Made by a program: the position numbers and the translations under genes. The notes under the pieces are model-generated. The model was not told where the DNA came from, ran no database searches, and saw nothing but the letters and a program-made list of their open reading frames with translations. DNA of 64,000 nt from DASRWT01 sp963748485 (GTDB lineage: Bacteria; Methylomirabilota; Methylomirabilia; Rokubacteriales; CSP1-6). This document shows positions 1 through 9,699 of this stretch, piece by piece. The stretch lies in the NCBI GenBank assembly GCA_963748485.1, contig CAVVJF010000012.1, positions 124,001 to 188,000 on the forward strand, given 5' to 3'. How positions within the stretch are numbered: position 1 is the first letter of the stretch; the number at the start of each line of letters is the position of its first letter.

Positions 1-109
1 GACGGCGGCGCTCCCCTCGAGACCCCACCCCGGCGGGGGCAAGGACTCTGTCGCTATGGCCATTGATCGGGGCTCGGTCGTGCTGAGTGGGCGTATTACA
101 CATCAGGTG

Positions 110-138
110 TTGAGTGTAGGCAATATTCAAGATACGGT
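110..138 (+). promoter_or_regulatory. weak sigma-70-like promoter candidate upstream of the UroD-like gene
   Basis: Bases 1-209 hold no convincing gene. Within them TTGAGT (110-115) is followed after 17 bases by TACGGT (133-138). The -35 is fair and the -10 is poor. It would give a leader of about 65 bases before the ATG at 210. No Shine-Dalgarno sequence is visible at that start. The region is more AT-rich than its surroundings, which suits a promoter, but the match is weak. Confidence 0.25.
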
Positions 139-209
139 GGGGTCCAGCAGCCGGACACCCAAGATATGGGATACGTCTGCCTCTTCCCGGCCATGCTACC
201 CTCCCGCCC

Positions 210-1199
210 ATGACCAAGCGCGAGCGCGTCATGGCCGCGCTCCGCGGCGACTCGGTGGACCGGGTGCCGCTGGCTTTCTGGCTCCACAACTTCGCCGCCG
301 AGAACTCGGCCAAAGGCCTCGCCGAGGAAACGCTCCGCCTCCTGCACCGCTTCGACTGGGACTATCTCAAGCCCCAGTCGCGGGCCCAGTGCTTCGCCGA
401 GATGTGGGGGCTCACCTACGCGCCGTCGGACGACCGCGCGCGCCAGTACACCGCGACGCGCACGCCCATCGCGACCGCCGCCGGCCTGCGCGCGGTGCGG
501 CCCGCGGATCCGACGACAGGCGCCCTCGGCGAGCAGCTCGAGGCGCTGCGCCTGATCCGCGCCGCCGTCGGCCCCGAGATCCCCATCATCTGGACGGTAT
601 TCTCCCCGCTCATGATCCTGCCGTTTCTCGTCCAGGGCGGCCGCGACGCGGCCTTGGCCCTCGTCCGCTCCGCCCCGCGCGAGACCGAGGCCGCGTTCGG
701 CGCCATGGCGGAGACCTTGACCGCCTATGCGCGCGCCTGCCTCGCCGCCGGCGCCGACGGGCTCTTCTACGCCACCAACATGGCTACCGAGAGCCTCGTC
801 AGCGCCCAGGAGTGCCGGCGCTGGCAGCGGCCCTTCGACCTGCGGGTGCTGGACGCGGTGGCCGCCGCGCCCTTCAACCTCCTCCACGTCTGCGGCACCC
901 GCATCCACTTCGATGAGTTCGCCGACTACCCGGTGACCGCGTTCTCCTGGGCCACCGTGCCCGGCAACCCGAGCCTGGACACCGTGCACGTGCGCACGGG
1001 CAAGGCCGTGGTGGGCGGCCTCCCGGCCAAGCCCGAGATCGCGTCGATGAAGGCGGAGGAGCTGGCGACGCGGGCCCGTCGCGCGGTGGACGAGATGAGC
1101 GGGCGCTGGCTGCTCCTGGGACCCGACTGCTCGATCAACCCCGACACCCCCGAGCCGCTGCTGGCTGCGGCGGGAGCCGCCGTCCGCGCCGTGCGCTGA
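210..1199 (+). CDS. uroporphyrinogen decarboxylase (UroD/MtaA)-like protein
   Basis: A 329-residue protein that opens with the pattern typical of the UroD/MtaA/CmuA superfamily (TKRERVMAALRG, then DRVP at about residues 17-20) and ends with the family's GPDC...P strand near residues 307-315. Family members are TIM barrels that decarboxylate uroporphyrinogen III or move methyl groups between corrinoids and thiols. The usual length is 330-350. It lies 18 bases before a 2Fe-2S gene and probably shares its transcript. No other haem-pathway gene is nearby, so a methyltransferase-like or unknown catabolic role is more likely than haem synthesis. The ATG at 210 is chosen because the family motif begins right there. 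Confidence 0.8.
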   Translation: MTKRERVMAALRGDSVDRVPLAFWLHNFAAENSAKGLAEETLRLLHRFDWDYLKPQSRAQCFAEMWGLTYAPSDDRARQYTATRTPIATAAGLRAVRPADPTTGALGEQLEALRLIRAAVGPEIPIIWTVFSPLMILPFLVQGGRDAALALVRSAPRETEAAFGAMAETLTAYARACLAAGADGLFYATNMATESLVSAQECRRWQRPFDLRVLDAVAAAPFNLLHVCGTRIHFDEFADYPVTAFSWATVPGNPSLDTVHVRTGKAVVGGLPAKPEIASMKAEELATRARRAVDEMSGRWLLLGPDCSINPDTPEPLLAAAGAAVRAVR

Positions 1200-1217
1200 G
1201 GGCGCCGGGAGACCCTC

Positions 1218-1669
<452 letters not shown>

Positions 1670-1670
<1 letters not shown>

Positions 1671-3836
1671 TGCCGAGCCGCCGGCGATTCCTCCAGGGCA
1701 GCGCCGTCGTCGGGATGGGCCTCCTGATCGGGGTGCGCCTGGACCGCGCCCTCGCCCAGGGCGACTCCGCCGCGCCGGGAATATTCGCGCCGAACGCGTT
1801 CGTGCGGATCGCGCCCGACAACACCGTCACCATCATCGCCAAGCACATCGAGTTTGGTCAGGGGGCGCATACGGGCCTCGCCACCTTGCTCGCGGAGGAG
1901 CTCGACGCCGACTGGTCGCAGATCCGCGTCGAGTCCGCGCCGGCCGACGCCTCGCGCTACAACAATCTGGCCTTCGGGCCGGCGCAGGGCACCGGCGGCA
2001 GCAGCGCGATCGCCAATTCCTGGGAGCAGCTGCGCCGGGCCGGCGCCACCGCGCGCGCCATGCTGGTCGTCGGCGGCCGCGCAGCGCTGGCAGGTGCCGG
2101 CGGCGGAGATCACGGTGGACGCGGGCGTCGTCGCGCATCCGGCTACCGCTCGGCGTGCCACCTTCGGCGAGCTGGCCGCCGACGCGGCCCGTCAAACCCC
2201 GCCCGTACAAGTCACGTTAAAGGACCCGAAGGACTTCAAGCTGATCGGCCGCAGCGCGCCGCGGGTGGACTCGCGGGCCAAGACGGACGGCTCCGCCGTC
2301 TACACCGCCGACTTCCGCCTGCCCGACATGCTCACCGCCGTGATCGCACGGCCGCCGCGCTTCGGCGCGACGGTGAAGTCCTTCGATGCCGCGGCGACCC
2401 GGCAGGTGGCGGGCGTGGTCGACGTCGTGCGGTTCCCCGCCGGCGTTGCCGTGGTCGCGCGGAGCACGTGGGCCGCCATCAAGGGCCGGCGCGCGCTCCG
2501 GATCGACTGGGACGAGAGCGCGGTGGAGCGTAGGGGCACCGTCGAGCTTGCCACCGACTACCGGCGCCTCGCGGCGCAGCCGGGTGCGCGCGCCCGATGG
2601 CAGGGCGATCCGCCTGCCGCGCTGGCGGGGGCGGCGCGCGTGCTCGAAGCCGTGTACGAGTTCCCGTATCTCGCTCACGCGCCGATGGAACCGCTCGACT
2701 GCGTGGTCCGGCTCGGCGCGGGCGAGTGCGATGTGTGGGTGGGCTCGCAGTCGCAGACGCTCGACCAGATCGCGGTGGCCGCGGCCCTGGGTCTTCCGCC
2801 GGCCAAGGTGCGGCTGCACACCATGCTCGCCGGGGGCAGCTTCGGCCGGCGTTCCACGCCGCGCAGCAGCGAGCTGGTCGAGGCGGCCGACCTCGCCCGC
2901 GCCCTCGGGAGCACGAGGCCGATCAAGGTGGTGTGGACCCGCGAGGACGACGTCCAGGGCGGCTTCTACCGGCCGCTCTACGTGCACCGGCTGCGGGCCG
3001 GGCTCGACGCAAGCGGTAACGTCGTGGCGTGGGAGCACCGCATCGTGGGGCAGTCCATCGTCACGGGGACGCCTCTGGCGGCTTTGCGAGTCCGGAACGG
3101 AATCGATCTTACCTCGGTGGAAGGGCGCGGCCAATCTCCCGTATGACATCCCGAACATCGGGGTGGAGCTGCACAGCCCCACCGTCGGCATCCCCGTCCT
3201 CTGGTGGCGCTCGGTCGGCAGCACGCACACCGCGTACTCCACCGAGGCGTTCCTGGACGAGCTGGCCCGCGCCGCCGGACGCGATCCCGTGGCCCTGCGC
3301 CGCTCGCTGCTGCAGAAGCATCCGCGCTATCTCGGCGTGCTCGATCTCGCCGCCTCGCGGGCCGGCTGGGGCCAGCCGCTCCCGTCCGGCCGCGCCCGGG
3401 GCGTCGCGATCCACAGTGCTTCGGGAGCGTGGTGGCGCAGGTGGCCGAGGTGTCGCGCGACGCCGACGGGCTTCCCCGGGTGGAGCGCGTCGTGTGCGCC
3501 GTGGACTGCGGGATCGCGGTGAATCCCGACGTGGTGCGCGCGCAGATGGAGGGCTCGATCGGCTTCGGCCTCGGCTCGGCGCTCTGGAGCGAGATCACCG
3601 TGGTGGACGGGCGCGTCCAGCAGTCGAACTTCCACGACTTCCGCATCCTGCGCATCGACGAGATGCCGCGCGTGGAGGTGCACATCGTGCCGTCGGCGGC
3701 GCCGCCTACCGGCGTGGGCGAGCCCGGGGTGCCGCCCATCGCGCCCGCCGTCGCCAATGCCTGGCTCGCGCTCGGCGGCGCGCCCGTGCGCCGCCTGCCG
3801 TTCGTGCGGCTCGCTGCCGGCGCGCCGCGCTCGTGA
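1670..3836 (+). CDS. iorB: molybdopterin-binding large subunit, Ior type, Tat-exported, three frameshifts
   Basis: Reads as one protein of about 722 residues, the normal length, only if three single-base shifts are corrected. These lie near 2070-2080, at a G run 3123-3125 (one extra G) and near 3414 (one missing base). The N-terminus carries a twin-arginine signal (RRRFLQG at residues 4-10) followed by a hydrophobic stretch, so the enzyme is folded and exported. The C-terminus keeps VGEPGVPPIAPAVANA, which contains the conserved catalytic glutamate of the xanthine oxidase superfamily. Conservation resumes exactly after each shift, so sequence errors are more likely than decay, but a recent pseudogene cannot be excluded. 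It follows the 2Fe-2S subunit and precedes a cytochrome c that probably takes the electrons. Confidence 0.8.
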
Positions 3837-4459
3837 TGACCGCGCCGGTCGCGTGGCGCACGGCCGCGGTCGTGGCCGCCCTCTGCCTGCCCGCCCTCGT
3901 TGCGGGGAGCGCGCCTCGCAGGGCCAGCGCGCAGACGGGCGCGACACTGCACGGGCCCGAGGTGTTCGCCGGCATCGCCGACCGCACCCAGCGCTCCGCC
4001 GCGATCTTCCATGAGGCCGGGAAGGTCTTCCAGCATCCGCGCTGTCAGAACTGCCACTCCGGTGACGAGCGCGCCCGGCAGGGCGACCAGGGGCGACCGC
4101 ATCAGCCGGCGGTGCAGCACGGCGCCGACGGATTCGGAGTCCCCGGGCTCCGCTGCCCGGCCTGTCACGGCGACGCCAACTACGACGCGGTGAACATGCC
4201 GGGGGTCGCCGGCTGGCATCTGGCGCCAGCCGCGATGGCGCTGCGCGGGCGGCCGCTGGGGGCAATCTGCGCGCAGCTGAAGGATGCGGACCGGAACGGA
4301 AGCCGCAGCCTCGATGACCTGGTGACCCACGTCACCAACGATTCGCTGGTGGTCTGGGCCTGGACGCCGGGCCCAGGACGCCGTCGCGCGCCGGGCACGC
4401 ATGCTACCTTCGTCGCGCTGATGCGGGCCTGGGTCGACACCGGCGCCGCCTGTCCCTGA
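3836..4459 (+). CDS. periplasmic di-haem cytochrome c, electron acceptor of the Ior-type hydroxylase
   Basis: A 207-residue protein with an N-terminal signal peptide (hydrophobic core about residues 9-23) and two CxxCH haem-binding motifs, CQNCH and CPACH. The start ATG at 3836 shares a base with the stop of the large subunit, so it belongs to the same operon. In Ior-type systems such cytochromes replace the FAD subunit and carry electrons from the exported hydroxylase to the respiratory chain. The C-terminal part beyond the second haem is conserved in this family but has no assigned function. It converges on the next operon with only 29 bases between the stops. Confidence 0.85.
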   Translation: MTAPVAWRTAAVVAALCLPALVAGSAPRRASAQTGATLHGPEVFAGIADRTQRSAAIFHEAGKVFQHPRCQNCHSGDERARQGDQGRPHQPAVQHGADGFGVPGLRCPACHGDANYDAVNMPGVAGWHLAPAAMALRGRPLGAICAQLKDADRNGSRSLDDLVTHVTNDSLVVWAWTPGPGRRRAPGTHATFVALMRAWVDTGAACP

Positions 4460-4488
4460 CTCGCGACGGTCGCCTACGTGGCCGCCGG

Positions 4489-5043
4489 TTACAGCCGGAA
4501 CCGGGCGCGAATCTCCTCGGGCTTCTCGGAGTAGGGCGGAATCTCCTCCGCCGGGACGAAGGCGATATTCACGACGAGAGGGCCGGCGCCGCGGCCTTGC
4601 GCGCGGCCGCGAGGGCCGGCGCCATCTCCGCGCGGCGAGTCCACCGTGGCGACGTGCGCGATGCCCGAGGCGCGGGCGAGGGCGGGCCAGTCCACGGGGG
4701 CGCCGGGCAGCGCCTGGCCGCCCGACGATTCGTAGTGCCCGTTCACCCAGAGAATGCTCGTCAGGTTCGATGGCCGCGCCGCAGCCACCGTGGCGAGCAC
4801 GTTGGGGCTCATCAGCAGCGAGCCGTCGCCCTCCAGGGCCACCACGTGGCGGTCGGGCCGTGTCAGGGCGATGCCGAGGGCCAGCGGAATGGCCGCGCTC
4901 ATCGAGTCGCAGAGGGCGAAGACCGGCGCGGCCACCTTCATGTGCGGGAGCCAACGGGCGTTGGCTCCCAGGCACGAGACGAGCACGTCTTGCGGCGTCA
5001 GGAGCGCCACGAGCGCGTCGAGGAAGGGCTTGCGCGGGATCAC
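4489..5043 (-). CDS. TPP-binding (beta) subunit of a sulfopyruvate/phosphonopyruvate decarboxylase-type enzyme
   Basis: About 184 residues with the C-terminal TPP-binding domain of the ComE/phosphonopyruvate decarboxylase family: GDGS at residues 72-75 and the partner Asn at about 101 bind Mg-TPP. GTG at 5043 is the start because it overlaps the upstream stop as GTGA. Residues about 134-155 read poorly in this frame and better in another (APALAAARKAAAPAL), so a compensating pair of small insertions (about 4635 and 4578) is likely. With the alpha subunit it would decarboxylate a 2-oxo acid that carries a sulfonate or phosphonate, or a similar substrate. Last gene of the 13-gene run. Confidence 0.75.
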   Translation of the reverse strand: MIPRKPFLDALVALLTPQDVLVSCLGANARWLPHMKVAAPVFALCDSMSAAIPLALGIALTRPDRHVVALEGDGSLLMSPNVLATVAAARPSNLTSILWVNGHYESSGGQALPGAPVDWPALARASGIAHVATVDSPRGDGAGPRGRAQGRGAGPLVVNIAFVPAEEIPPYSEKPEEIRARFRL

Positions 5044-5534
5044 GCGAGATCCTCGCCGCTGATGAGGAGCACGTAGGGGCCGCGCGACGCCTCCGCCTGC
5101 GCCACGCCGTGACGGACCTGGGCGGCGAGGTCGCCGGCGCGATCGGCGATGGCATGCGGCAGCCGCCAGGCCTCGAGGGTCGCCACGGTGACGCGGCCCT
5201 TCGGAACGTGATAGTGGATGGGATCGCGGTGATCGCCCCGGAGCGACACGATGAAGAAGCACGGCAGCCGATAGAGCTCGACCAGCCCCGCGAGGATGCC
5301 GCCGCAGTTCAGCAGCCCCGCGTTCTGGATGAGGACGGCGCCGCGGCCGCCGGCGAGGTTGGCGCCGCACGCCACCGCCACTGCCTCCTCCTCGCGGGCG
5401 ACATCGAGCGCGCGCATCTTGCCGGAGCCGCGTACCGTCGCCATCAGCCTGCCGATCCAGGTGTCGGGTACCGAGGCGACCAGGGTCACCCCCGCCGCCT
5501 CGAGCCCGGCCACGATGCGCTCGGCCCCGGTCAT
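5040..5534 (-). CDS. PYR-domain (alpha) subunit of the sulfopyruvate/phosphonopyruvate decarboxylase-type enzyme
   Basis: A 164-residue protein like ComD and the N-terminal half of phosphonopyruvate decarboxylase. It contains VASVPDTWIG near residue 20, the REEEAV glutamate region near 48-53 that activates the TPP aminopyrimidine, and QNAGL near 70. It is split from its TPP-binding half, as in ComDE. The ATG at 5534 overlaps the ATPase stop by four bases (ATGA), and its own stop overlaps the beta subunit start. Association with a Pot/AepX-like transporter suggests an organo-sulfonate, phosphonate or other oxo acid as substrate. That is inference. Confidence 0.75.
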   Translation of the reverse strand: MTGAERIVAGLEAAGVTLVASVPDTWIGRLMATVRGSGKMRALDVAREEEAVAVACGANLAGGRGAVLIQNAGLLNCGGILAGLVELYRLPCFFIVSLRGDHRDPIHYHVPKGRVTVATLEAWRLPHAIADRAGDLAAQVRHGVAQAEASRGPYVLLISGEDLA

Positions 5535-6586
5535 GCCAGCACCATGAAGGCGTCCGCGGGCAGGTGCAAGCGCACGGCCTGGCCGGGAGCGAGCGGCACC
5601 GGGGCCGGCTCCGTCACGAACACGAGCACGCGCTGGCCATCGGCGAGACGCGCGCTCAGCTCGGTCTGGGCGCCCTGATAGACGAGCCCCTCGATGCGGG
5701 CGTCCACCACGTTGTCGCCCGGCGCCATCGCCAGCCGCACGCGCTCGGGCCGTATCGCCAGCTCCACCTTCGCGCCCGCCACGAGCGGGCGCGACGTCGC
5801 CACCCGGAGCACGGCGCCGGCCGCCACCTCCACCCGGTCGGCGACCACCGCCCGGCCGCGCAGCACGGTGGAGGCGCCGATGAAGTCGGCGACAAAGCGT
5901 GTGGCCGGCCGCTCGTAGATCTCGCGCGGCGTACCGAGCTGCTCGATGCGCCCGGCCCGCATCACCGCGATGCGGTCGGACAGTCCCAGCGCCTCGGCCT
6001 GATCGTGGGTCACGAACACCGTGGTGATACCCACAGATCGCTGAATGGCGCGCAGCTCGTCCCGCATCTCCTCGCGCAGCCGCTTGTCGAGCGCGGCCAG
6101 CGGCTCGTCGAGCAGGACCACGCGCGGACGGTACACGAGGGCCCGCGCCAGGGCCACGCGCTGCTGCATGCCGCCCGACAGCTCGGTCGGCCGCTGGCGC
6201 TCGCGCCCCTCCAGCCGCACGAGGGCCAGCGCCGCGGCTACCATCCCCTTGATCTCCGCGGCGGCGACGCGGCGCTCGCGCAAGCCGAACGCCACGTTCT
6301 CGAACACGGACAGATGCGGGAACAGGGCATAGGACTGGAACACCACGCCGAGGCCCCGCAGGTGCGAGGGACGGCCGGTCACGTCCTCGCCGTCGATGAG
6401 GATGCGCCCGGCGGTGGGCTCCACGAAGCCCGCGATCAGGTTGAGCGTGGTGGTCTTCCCGCATCCCGACGGCCCCAGGAGAGAGAGGAACTCGCCCTCG
6501 ACCACGGACAGATCGAGGGCCTCCACCGCGCGCACGCTCCCGTACGCGCGCGTGCAGCCCTGCAGCTCCACCACCGCCCTCGCCAT
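5531..6586 (-). CDS. ABC transporter ATPase, PotA/AfuC type
   Basis: A 351-residue ATPase with Walker A GPSGCGKT (38-45), signature LSGGMQQR (136-143), Walker B VVLLDEP (156-162), switch His194, and a C-terminal TOBE-like region (about 240-351). This matches the polyamine, iron and aminoethylphosphonate importer family. It sits four bases after the second permease and overlaps the decarboxylase alpha subunit. It energises uptake through the two permeases upstream. The substrate is unknown. Confidence 0.92.
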   Translation of the reverse strand: MARAVVELQGCTRAYGSVRAVEALDLSVVEGEFLSLLGPSGCGKTTTLNLIAGFVEPTAGRILIDGEDVTGRPSHLRGLGVVFQSYALFPHLSVFENVAFGLRERRVAAAEIKGMVAAALALVRLEGRERQRPTELSGGMQQRVALARALVYRPRVVLLDEPLAALDKRLREEMRDELRAIQRSVGITTVFVTHDQAEALGLSDRIAVMRAGRIEQLGTPREIYERPATRFVADFIGASTVLRGRAVVADRVEVAAGAVLRVATSRPLVAGAKVELAIRPERVRLAMAPGDNVVDARIEGLVYQGAQTELSARLADGQRVLVFVTEPAPVPLAPGQAVRLHLPADAFMVLA

Positions 6587-6590
6587 GCCG

Positions 6591-7364
6591 TCAGTGCCGG
6601 AGGAACACGCGGCCGAGATTCAGGTAGCGGTCGGCGAGCCACACGACGAGGAAGGTCGCCGCGATGAAGAGGCTCGAGAGCGCGGCGATGGTCGGGTCGG
6701 TGTAGTTCACCACGTAGTTGAACATGGCCACGGGCAGGATCTCGGTCACGCGGTTGGAGATGAAGAGCGAGACCACGAACTCGTTCATCGACACCACCGC
6801 CGCGAAGAGGAGGCCGGCGAAGAGGCCGGGCCGGAGCAGCGGCAAGGTCACGCGGAAGAAGACGCGCACGGGGGTCGCCCCGAGGCTGGCCGCGGCGCGC
6901 TCCAGCGCGGGATCGAGGTTCCGCACGCTCACCCACACCGAGCGGACGACGAAGGGCAGGACCAGGGCCACATGCGCGGCGATGAGCACGCTCCGGCTGC
7001 GCAGGAGGCCGAGCGCGGCGGCGAGGATGAGGAAGCCGAGCCCCGCGGCCACGCCCGGGACGACGAGCGGCGAGAGGAGGGCGGCGGCCCAGAGGCTGCG
7101 TCCGCGGAGCCGGGCGCGCTCGAGGGCCAGCGCGGCGAGCGTGCCGATGGGCAGGGCGATGGCCACCGCGCCCAGCGTCACCATCACGCTGTTGACGGCC
7201 GCTCGCTGGAACTGCGGGTAGGTCAGCACGTTCACGTACCAGCGGAGAGAAAAACCGGCAGGTGGGAAGGACAGGATGGCGGTGGGATTGAAGGACACCG
7301 CGATCACCACCACCGTGGGCAGCGTCATGAAAGCCAGGAGCAGGAGCACCAGCACGCGGAGCAT
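6591..7364 (-). CDS. ABC transporter permease, PotC type
   Basis: A 257-residue inner-membrane protein with about six transmembrane helices and the EAA loop near residues 165-190 (ERAAASLGATPVRVFFRVTL) that docks on the ATPase. The ATG at 7364 shares one base with the TGA of the upstream permease. It forms the transport channel with the PotB-type partner. Confidence 0.9.
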   Translation of the reverse strand: MLRVLVLLLLAFMTLPTVVVIAVSFNPTAILSFPPAGFSLRWYVNVLTYPQFQRAAVNSVMVTLGAVAIALPIGTLAALALERARLRGRSLWAAALLSPLVVPGVAAGLGFLILAAALGLLRSRSVLIAAHVALVLPFVVRSVWVSVRNLDPALERAAASLGATPVRVFFRVTLPLLRPGLFAGLLFAAVVSMNEFVVSLFISNRVTEILPVAMFNYVVNYTDPTIAALSSLFIAATFLVVWLADRYLNLGRVFLRH

Positions 7365-8149
7365 CACGCGGCGCGCCCTCCCAGCCGGCCCGCGCCCGTC
7401 AGCAGCGCGAGGGTGAGGGCGAGCGCGAGCATGGCGAAGGCGGCGGCGCCCGGCCAGTTGAACGAGTCCAGGCCCAGGTCCTTCACCACGTTGGCGATCA
7501 TCTTCACCTTGCCGCCGCCCAGGAGCTCGGGCGTGGGGAAGGCCGAGAGGGTCCACGCGAAGACGATGAGCCCGCCCGAGACGATGCCGGGCAGCGACAG
7601 CGGCAGCGTGACACGCCAGAAGACACGGGCGGGGCGTGCGCCCAGGCTCGCCGCCGCGCGCTCGTAGACGGGATCGATGTGGCTCAGCGCGGCGGCGAGG
7701 ATGAGGATCATGGTCGGCATGGAGAAGTGCACGAGGCCCACGAGCACGCCCCGTTCGGTGAAGAGCATGGGCACCGGCCAGGTGATCACCGTGTTGCCCA
7801 GCACGAGCACCCACGCGTAGGTACGGACGATGGCGCCGGTAAAGAAGGGCGCCAGCGTCAGCACCAGGAGCGCGCGGCGAACGCGGCGCGACGGCGTGCG
7901 GGCCAGGACATAGGCTACCGGGTACGCCGCGACCAGCGTCGAGACCGTGGTCAGCGCGGCGAGGACCACGGTGTCCCACATCGCGTCGAGGTACTGCGGG
8001 GCCAGCACCGCCCGGAAATTGTCCAGGGTATAGCCGCCCGGCTGCAGGGAGCCAGGCACGAACTCGAGGAGACTCCACCGGAACAGCGCGGCGAGCGCCG
8101 CCGCGAAGACGACGAGCACCGCCATGGCCGGCAGGAGCAGCAGCTTCAC
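7364..8149 (-). CDS. ABC transporter permease, PotB type
   Basis: A 261-residue inner-membrane protein. The first helix is at residues 3-22, a periplasmic loop follows, then five further helices. The EAA loop lies near residues 178-200 (ERAAASLGARPARVFWRVTL). It is the first permease of the Pot-type importer, starting ten bases after the binding-protein stop and overlapping the PotC-type gene by one base. Confidence 0.9.
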   Translation of the reverse strand: MKLLLLPAMAVLVVFAAALAALFRWSLLEFVPGSLQPGGYTLDNFRAVLAPQYLDAMWDTVVLAALTTVSTLVAAYPVAYVLARTPSRRVRRALLVLTLAPFFTGAIVRTYAWVLVLGNTVITWPVPMLFTERGVLVGLVHFSMPTMILILAAALSHIDPVYERAAASLGARPARVFWRVTLPLSLPGIVSGGLIVFAWTLSAFPTPELLGGGKVKMIANVVKDLGLDSFNWPGAAAFAMLALALTLALLTGAGRLGGRAA

Positions 8150-8159
8150 GCGGTTCCGG

Positions 8160-9203
8160 TCACTTCTTCACGATGTTGGCGGTGAACCACTCCCGCCAGA
8201 GGGGGAGATTCTTGGCCCGGGCCTCGTCGTTCATGATGTAGCCGCGGTCCTTCCACTCCGCGGTGCTGGCGAAGATGCCCGGCTGCCCCTTGAGGTTGGC
8301 GGGGACCGGCGCGCCGAGATTGACGGGGCCGGCCCGCAGGGCCTTGACCAGCTCCGCTTGAATCTCCTTCGAGAGCGCGAGGTCGATGAACTTATGGGCG
8401 GCGTCCGACTTCTTGGTGCCGGCCATGACCGCCATGGTGTCGATCCCCACGATGCCGGGATAGTCGGTGGGCTGCACCAGCTTCACCGCGATCCCCTGCT
8501 CCTGGAGGTGATAGGCGTTCACGGAGAGCATCACCTGCACCGGCGCCTGGCCCGTCTTCATGAGGTCCTGGCTCTGCGCGTCGGTCGAAAAGAAGGCGGC
8601 GATGGACTCCTTCAGCTGCTTGAGCTTGACCTCGCCCTTCTGCCAGTTCACCTCGTTGCCGCCCTCCATGAGGGCGGCGATGGTGATGATGTGCGACGGA
8701 TCGAAGTCCGGCATGGCGATCTTGCCCTTGAGGGAGGGCTTCCAGAGATCCGACCACTTCGTGATGTCCTCTTTCACGAGGTCGGGCCGGTACACGACCG
8801 TGTAGACGTACGCCCAGGAGCCCACGTGAAAGTCGCTGCGGATGGCCTCGCGCGCGATCTCCTTGGCGTTCGGGAGCTTGGCCATGTCGAGCTTCTCGTA
8901 GAGCCCGTCCGAGATGTACAGGCGCGCCACGTGGCTGGTGGTGAAGTTGAGGTCGACCAGGGGGTTACCCTTGGCCACGCGGGCCTTGGCGAGCCGGTCG
9001 ATGGTGCCGCCCACCTCGAACTCCACGGGCATGCCCGTCTTGGCGGTGAAGGCCTTGCCGATCACCTTGTCGACGGTGTCCTTCCAGTTGCCGCCCCAGA
9101 CGCTGACCACCAGCGAGTTCTGGGCCTGGGCGGACGCGACGCCGGCGAGCAGCACGGCGAGAGCACATATGAGCGCAAACGGAGCAGCGATGCGAAGGCG
9201 CAT
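8160..9203 (-). CDS. extracellular solute-binding protein, PotD/spermidine-putrescine type
   Basis: A 347-residue periplasmic binding protein with a signal peptide ending near residue 28. The mature part opens with NSLVVSVWGGNWKDTV, typical of the PotD/AfuA family. The start ATG (9203) has a perfect AGGAGG five bases upstream (9209-9214), the clearest ribosome site in this operon. That suggests high translation, as expected for a binding protein. It delivers its ligand to the two permeases downstream. It could bind a polyamine, a phosphonate or a small organic acid. Confidence 0.9.
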   Translation of the reverse strand: MRLRIAAPFALICALAVLLAGVASAQAQNSLVVSVWGGNWKDTVDKVIGKAFTAKTGMPVEFEVGGTIDRLAKARVAKGNPLVDLNFTTSHVARLYISDGLYEKLDMAKLPNAKEIAREAIRSDFHVGSWAYVYTVVYRPDLVKEDITKWSDLWKPSLKGKIAMPDFDPSHIITIAALMEGGNEVNWQKGEVKLKQLKESIAAFFSTDAQSQDLMKTGQAPVQVMLSVNAYHLQEQGIAVKLVQPTDYPGIVGIDTMAVMAGTKKSDAAHKFIDLALSKEIQAELVKALRAGPVNLGAPVPANLKGQPGIFASTAEWKDRGYIMNDEARAKNLPLWREWFTANIVKK

Positions 9204-9216
9204 AGGGACCTCCTGG

Positions 9217-9699
9217 TCAGGCGGGTTTCGGACGGACGGCCGCGCGCGCGGCGGCCTCGACCGCTTCGACGATGAAGTGGTAACCGGTGCAGCGACAGAG
9301 ATTGCCCGCGAGCATCTCGCGGATCTCCTCGCGGGTGGGCTCGGGATGCTCGCGGAGAAACGCGTGCGTGGTGAGGAGAATGCCGGGCGTGCAGTAGCCG
9401 CACTGGAGCGCGTGGTGGTCCTGAAACGCCTGCTGCAGGGGAGCGAGCCCCTCGTCGGGCCCGAGGCCCTCAACCGTGGTGACGGCATAACCGACGGCCT
9501 GCACCGCGAGGATGAGGCAGGCGCGCACGGGCTCACCGTCGAGCAGCACCGTGCAGGCGCCGCACACGCCGTGCTCACACCCGACGTGGGTGCCGGTGAG
9601 GTCGAGCGCGTCGCGGAGACAATCGGCCAGCGAGGTGCGCGGCTCCACGCGCGCGGCGTGCTCCCGGCCGTTGACGCGGAGGCGGATCTCGCGCGTCAT
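9217..9699 (-). CDS. coxS: 2Fe-2S subunit of a CO dehydrogenase-type molybdenum hydroxylase
   Basis: A 160-residue iron-sulfur subunit. Cys41, Cys46, Cys49 and Cys61 hold the N-terminal [2Fe-2S] cluster; Cys100, Cys103, Cys135 and Cys137 hold the C-terminal one. No signal peptide, so the enzyme stays in the cytoplasm, unlike the Ior-type enzyme at 1218-3836. It overlaps the CoxM-type gene by four bases. The CoxLMS family includes aerobic CO dehydrogenase and many N-heterocycle or aldehyde hydroxylases. Confidence 0.92.
   Translation of the reverse strand: MTREIRLRVNGREHAARVEPRTSLADCLRDALDLTGTHVGCEHGVCGACTVLLDGEPVRACLILAVQAVGYAVTTVEGLGPDEGLAPLQQAFQDHHALQCGYCTPGILLTTHAFLREHPEPTREEIREMLAGNLCRCTGYHFIVEAVEAAARAAVRPKPA

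Noticed and set aside
4460..4488. A bidirectional terminator between the two convergent operons
   Set aside because: Only a five-base palindrome with a one-base centre (GCGAC-G-GTCGC) is present, too small for a stable hairpin, and no T run follows.
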